NCBI RefSeq assembly: GCF_030708455.1
Contig: NZ_JAUYWF010000009.1
Location: 124,001-188,000 of the forward strand
DNA from: Halomonas sp. SSL-5
GTDB lineage: Bacteria > Pseudomonadota > Gammaproteobacteria > Pseudomonadales > Halomonadaceae
Length of the DNA stretch: 64,000 nucleotides
Reading direction: 5' to 3'
The position numbers and the translations under genes are program-made. Of the stretch, positions 61,224-64,000 are shown piece by piece. Position 1 is the first letter of the stretch, and each line of letters opens with the position of its first letter. Below the pieces are notes generated by a model. That model had not been told where the DNA came from. It saw nothing but the letters and a program-made list of their open reading frames with translations, and did no database searches.

Positions 61224-62854
61224 CAGTCGTCCTCCAGGATGTCGTAGCGGCCGGCCAGATGGGCGGCGGCCAGCGCCTCGGTCATCACCTCGGCGAACTC
61301 ATCGGCGGGCAGCTCGGGCATCAACTCGACCAGGCGGTCGCGCAGCTCCTCGAGGCTCTCGGCCTCGTCCACCGCCTGGCGAATGCGTTCGGTCCAGGGC
61401 TCCAGGGCGGCATCGCCCTCCTCGCGCAGGCGGGCCAGCTGCAGCTCGGGCGCATCCTCGCCGGTCTCGCGGCCATCCTTGCCCACCGCCAGGGCGGCCA
61501 GGGCACGGCGGGGTGCTGGCGCCTTGAGGGCCGCCGGGGCGCCGCCCTGGGCGAACGGATCGGCGGGCTGGGCGCGGGGCGTGAGGATCTCCTCACCCTC
61601 GCCGGCCTCGGGGATGCCGCTCTTCTCGTGGAACCACCACTTGGGTATGCGCGCGCCCATGTCGACGAAGGTGGGCAGGGTGTCGGCGAGCTGTTTGAAG
61701 TCCTCGGTCTCGCCCATGTCGAGGTAGAAGCGCGGGGCGCGGTTGGGCTTCTCGATGCCGAAGTTGAGCGCGGCCATCGGCCACAGGATGGCGCGGCGGA
61801 TGGTGCCGGCGTACTGGCGCACGTCGGAGCGGATCAGCGACGCCTGACCGCGCTCGTGCACGTTGCCGAGCGCGTTGGTGTTGGTGCCCTCGCCGGTGCC
61901 GCTGGTCAGCGTGCCGCCGAGGATCGCCTTGGCCTTGGCGCGCTCGCACCAGTCCATCATCTGCTTGTAGAGGTCGGCGCTGGTGCCCTTGCCGGCGGCC
62001 TCCTGGAATTCGATGGCCATGCCCTCGGGGATGATGCCGCGGGCATCCTTGCCCATGGAAACCACGGCGCGCAGCAGCGTGGCCTTCTCCTTGTCGGTGG
62101 CGTTCTTGGGGAACTTGCCCACCACCCCGGGCAGGCCGTAGACCTCCAGCAGCTGCGCCAGGTCGCCCAGGGCGTAGTTCTGGAACAGGTAGGGCCAGGC
62201 GAGCATGCGGTGCAGGCCCATGCGCGCCACGTAGCCGGCCTTGGCGCGGTGGCGGTGCTGCACCCAGCCCAGCGGCCACAGTTCGGCGCCGGTGGCGCTG
62301 TGGTCGCGCAGGGTGATGACGTTCTGGTCGTGCGGGTGCAGGCGGAACCAGGAGTGGGGGCGCAGGATGGGCTGCTCGATATAGCGGGTGGCGCCGTCGC
62401 GGCTCCAGGGGAGCTCCAGGTTGGCCCAGCCGTGGCCGATGCCCTGGCCGAGATCCAGGATGAGGTCCTCCACCTCCAACGCCGAGAACACCTCGGCGGC
62501 CTGATCGGCGGCACGCTTCTCCACGGCGCTGGCGCCATCCGGCGGCACGATCTGCCACTCCAGCTCGGCGGCGAGCTGGCGGCGCTTGCCGAGGTCCGCC
62601 CCGATCTGGGCGTCCTTCTCCTCCATGTCGTCGAACAGCTCGTGCTGGGCCTTGAGCTGGCCCTGCTCGGCCTCCTCGAGGATCTGGTAGAGCCTGGCCG
62701 GGGTGAGCCCCTTGCTGGGGTGCTCGGCGAACTCGCGCTTCAGCGAGCCGATGCGCGCGGTACCGGCGCCATCGTCCTCGTCGGTCTGCTGCTCGCTGAG
62801 CGCCTGGTGGCCACCGCCCCACAGGCGGCTGATGAGTCCTCGAATGGCTACCAT
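61223..62854 (-). CDS. Portal protein, Mu gp29 family (DUF935)
   Basis: 543 residues. Twelve-fold portal through which DNA is packaged. EHPSKGLTPARLYQILEEAE, DAQIGADLGKRRQLAAELEW, YGLPGVVGKFPKNATDKEK and ILGGTLTSGTGEGTNTNALG are diagnostic. Its start overlaps the terminase stop by seven bases and its stop overlaps gpF by one. The last 110 residues are charged and helical. Confidence 0.95.
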   Translation of the reverse strand: MVAIRGLISRLWGGGHQALSEQQTDEDDGAGTARIGSLKREFAEHPSKGLTPARLYQILEEAEQGQLKAQHELFDDMEEKDAQIGADLGKRRQLAAELEWQIVPPDGASAVEKRAADQAAEVFSALEVEDLILDLGQGIGHGWANLELPWSRDGATRYIEQPILRPHSWFRLHPHDQNVITLRDHSATGAELWPLGWVQHRHRAKAGYVARMGLHRMLAWPYLFQNYALGDLAQLLEVYGLPGVVGKFPKNATDKEKATLLRAVVSMGKDARGIIPEGMAIEFQEAAGKGTSADLYKQMMDWCERAKAKAILGGTLTSGTGEGTNTNALGNVHERGQASLIRSDVRQYAGTIRRAILWPMAALNFGIEKPNRAPRFYLDMGETEDFKQLADTLPTFVDMGARIPKWWFHEKSGIPEAGEGEEILTPRAQPADPFAQGGAPAALKAPAPRRALAALAVGKDGRETGEDAPELQLARLREEGDAALEPWTERIRQAVDEAESLEELRDRLVELMPELPADEFAEVMTEALAAAHLAGRYDILEDD

Positions 62855-64000
62855 GCGCCACCTCCCCAGTCGGTTGTTAGGTTGTCGTCGTTATCGTCGG
62901 CGAAGGCCCCGCCCGGGCCACGCGGCACCGGGATGAAGTCGATGGCCACGGCGTCGGACAGCGAGGCCGCGTGGGCCAGCACCAAGGCGATGGCGGCATC
63001 GCCGTGGCGATCGCCTTTCGCGCCGGTCTTGGCATCGGGCAGCTTGGGCACGCCCTTGATCACCTCCAAGGCGCGCAGGTCGTCGCCGGTGTCGCGGTCG
63101 CGGGGGATCTCGATGCCGGCGTCCTCAAAGGCGGCCTTGAAGGGCGGCATGTTCTCCAGGTACCAGCCCTGGGTGAGCATCACCGCCTCCACCGTGCTGC
63201 CGTAGCGCTCCACGGCTTGCTCGGCGAGGTACTGGCCGTTGCCGCGCCCGTCCAGCTTGCCGCCGCGCAGCCGCGGCAGGCGGTCGACGATGAAGAACAG
63301 CACCTGCTCCTGCTGCTTGAAGGGCACGTTGCGCAGCTCCACCAGGAAGGGCACGCGGCGCACTAGGTGGGCGGTGATGGCCATGGGCGCGATGACGGTG
63401 AGATCCCCGGAGCGACCGAAGTCCTCGCCGAAGACGTGCTCGTCGCGGCGGTCGAGCGCGGCCAGCAGCGGGGCCAGCTCGCGCTGGCACCACTCCTCCA
63501 CTTCCAGCGCCCGGTAGCGCTCCGGCACGGCGTTGAACTCGGCACTGCCCTCGAAGCGCAGTACCGGGGCCTCGACCATGCGCGCCTCGATCAAGGCGCG
63601 GCTGAGGTAGGCCCCGCCGCCGCTCTTGGGCACGCAGTAGTACTCCTCGAGGGCGTCCTCGCGGGTGGCGGTGTCGGCCAGCAGGTTGGCCTTCCACTCT
63701 TCCTCGGCCTCGGGGCTCCACGGCATGCCGCGCACCTGGCAGATGCGCTGGTAGAGGCCCTGCTCGCAGGCGTCGTCCAGGGTGACGCGGTGCACGCTGT
63801 AGCGCTTCTTGCCGGCACGCGAGTCCTGGATCAGGTCGTTGAAGAGGTTGTCGACGCCGTTGTGGGTGCTGATCAGGCGCACCTTGGCGCCCCACATGGT
63901 GAGGGCCAGGGCGGCCTTGAGCACCTCGGCCAGCTCGGCATGAAAGGCCGCCTCGTCGATGGTGACGTTGCCCTGGCGGCCGCGCAGGTTGCTGGGGCGG
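62848..64000 (-). CDS. Terminase large subunit, Mu gp28 family (5' part outside window)
   Basis: The open frame continues past the window edge; 383 codons are visible. A Walker B-like GNVTIDEAAFH lies at the visible N-terminal end, followed by RLISTHNGVDNLFNDLIQDS (motif III region), GLYQRICQVRGMPWSPEAEE and the nuclease domain beginning HVFGEDFGRSGDLTVIAPM (first RNase H-like Asp). FINALLY acidic DDNDDNLTTDWGG ends the protein. Packages DNA with the portal downstream. The ATPase Walker A is not in view. Confidence 0.93.
   Translation of the reverse strand, partial: RPSNLRGRQGNVTIDEAAFHAELAEVLKAALALTMWGAKVRLISTHNGVDNLFNDLIQDSRAGKKRYSVHRVTLDDACEQGLYQRICQVRGMPWSPEAEEEWKANLLADTATREDALEEYYCVPKSGGGAYLSRALIEARMVEAPVLRFEGSAEFNAVPERYRALEVEEWCQRELAPLLAALDRRDEHVFGEDFGRSGDLTVIAPMAITAHLVRRVPFLVELRNVPFKQQEQVLFFIVDRLPRLRGGKLDGRGNGQYLAEQAVERYGSTVEAVMLTQGWYLENMPPFKAAFEDAGIEIPRDRDTGDDLRALEVIKGVPKLPDAKTGAKGDRHGDAAIALVLAHAASLSDAVAIDFIPVPRGPGGAFADDNDDNLTTDWGGGAW

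Larger units (their letters stand above)
41151..64000 (-). mobile_element. Transposable-type (Mu-like head, long-tail) prophage, late region; continues past window
   Basis: All genes from 41284 on lie on the minus strand, mostly overlapping or closely spaced, in the order terminase, portal, gpF, gpG, protease/scaffold, decoration, capsid gpT, gp35, gp36, gp37, tail tube, chaperones, tape measure, tail tip, fibres. The head genes are Mu-like and the tail genes are of the B3/D3112 siphophage kind. The proposed end is TGTAACC at 41151, next to the tandem motif at 41160-41255. No integrase gene is seen. Repressor, transposase and lysis genes are expected beyond 64000. No frame is broken in the visible part. 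Confidence 0.85.

Overview
The window is about 66% GC and gene-dense. The host part (1 to about 41,150) reads as the core chromosome of a gammaproteobacterium, most likely a member of the Halomonadaceae. This rests on gene content and order, not on a database search: ftsE-ftsY facing rsmD, rimI behind a holD-like gene, prfB-lysS, xerD-dsbC-hom-thrC, rpsP-rimM-trmD-rplS, minCDE, a PhaB-type reductase for polyhydroxyalkanoate, and acidic proteins. No rRNA, CRISPR array or insertion sequence is visible.

Layout of the host part. 1-4.5 kb: cell division and protein targeting (ftsE, ftsY, zapB), rRNA methylation (rsmD), rimI, a holD-like gene and bolA. 4.7-6.6 kb: an MFS exporter and a conserved small protein. 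6.9-9.7 kb: lysS and prfB, the latter with the autoregulatory +1 frameshift. 9.9-11.2 kb: fadL behind PsrA-like operators. 11.4-14.8 kb: a copper module (MerR regulator, three-metal-domain CopA, a 24-residue membrane peptide), the genes joined by ATGA overlaps. 14.8-21.9 kb: yitT, recJ, thrC, hom, dsbC, xerD. 22-25.7 kb: the trmD operon and ffh. 26-30 kb: ypjD, a CorB-like transporter, an acyltransferase and a TetR regulator. 29.7-33.3 kb: an SRAP-fold protein lacking its catalytic residues, coupled to a pitrilysin-type protease. 33.5-40.8 kb: sbcB, minCDE, a large DUF349 protein and phaB. At 41.0 kb lies an initiator tRNA with its own promoter and terminator. Four copies of an interspersed intergenic repeat lie at 6.7, 17.3, 25.8 and 33.3 kb.

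From about 41.15 kb to the window edge all genes lie on the minus strand and form the late region of a prophage. The head module is Mu-like (terminase gp28, portal gp29, gpF, gpG, protease/scaffold gpI, capsid gpT, gp35, gp36, gp37). The tail module is that of a flexible-tailed phage (tube, frameshifted chaperone pair, tape measure, tail-tip proteins), as in Pseudomonas phages B3 and D3112. Tandem copies of a GGAATTGGCATAGC motif next to the host junction look like transposase-binding end sites. Immunity, transposition and lysis genes would lie beyond base 64,000.

The most unusual items are an uncharacterised membrane protein inserted as a lower-GC cargo gene in the head operon (58.5-59.5 kb), a complete von Willebrand A domain inside the tail-tip protein, a PBECR-type domain at the end of gpF, the catalytically degenerate SRAP protein, and the interspersed repeat with its hairpin-rich insert.
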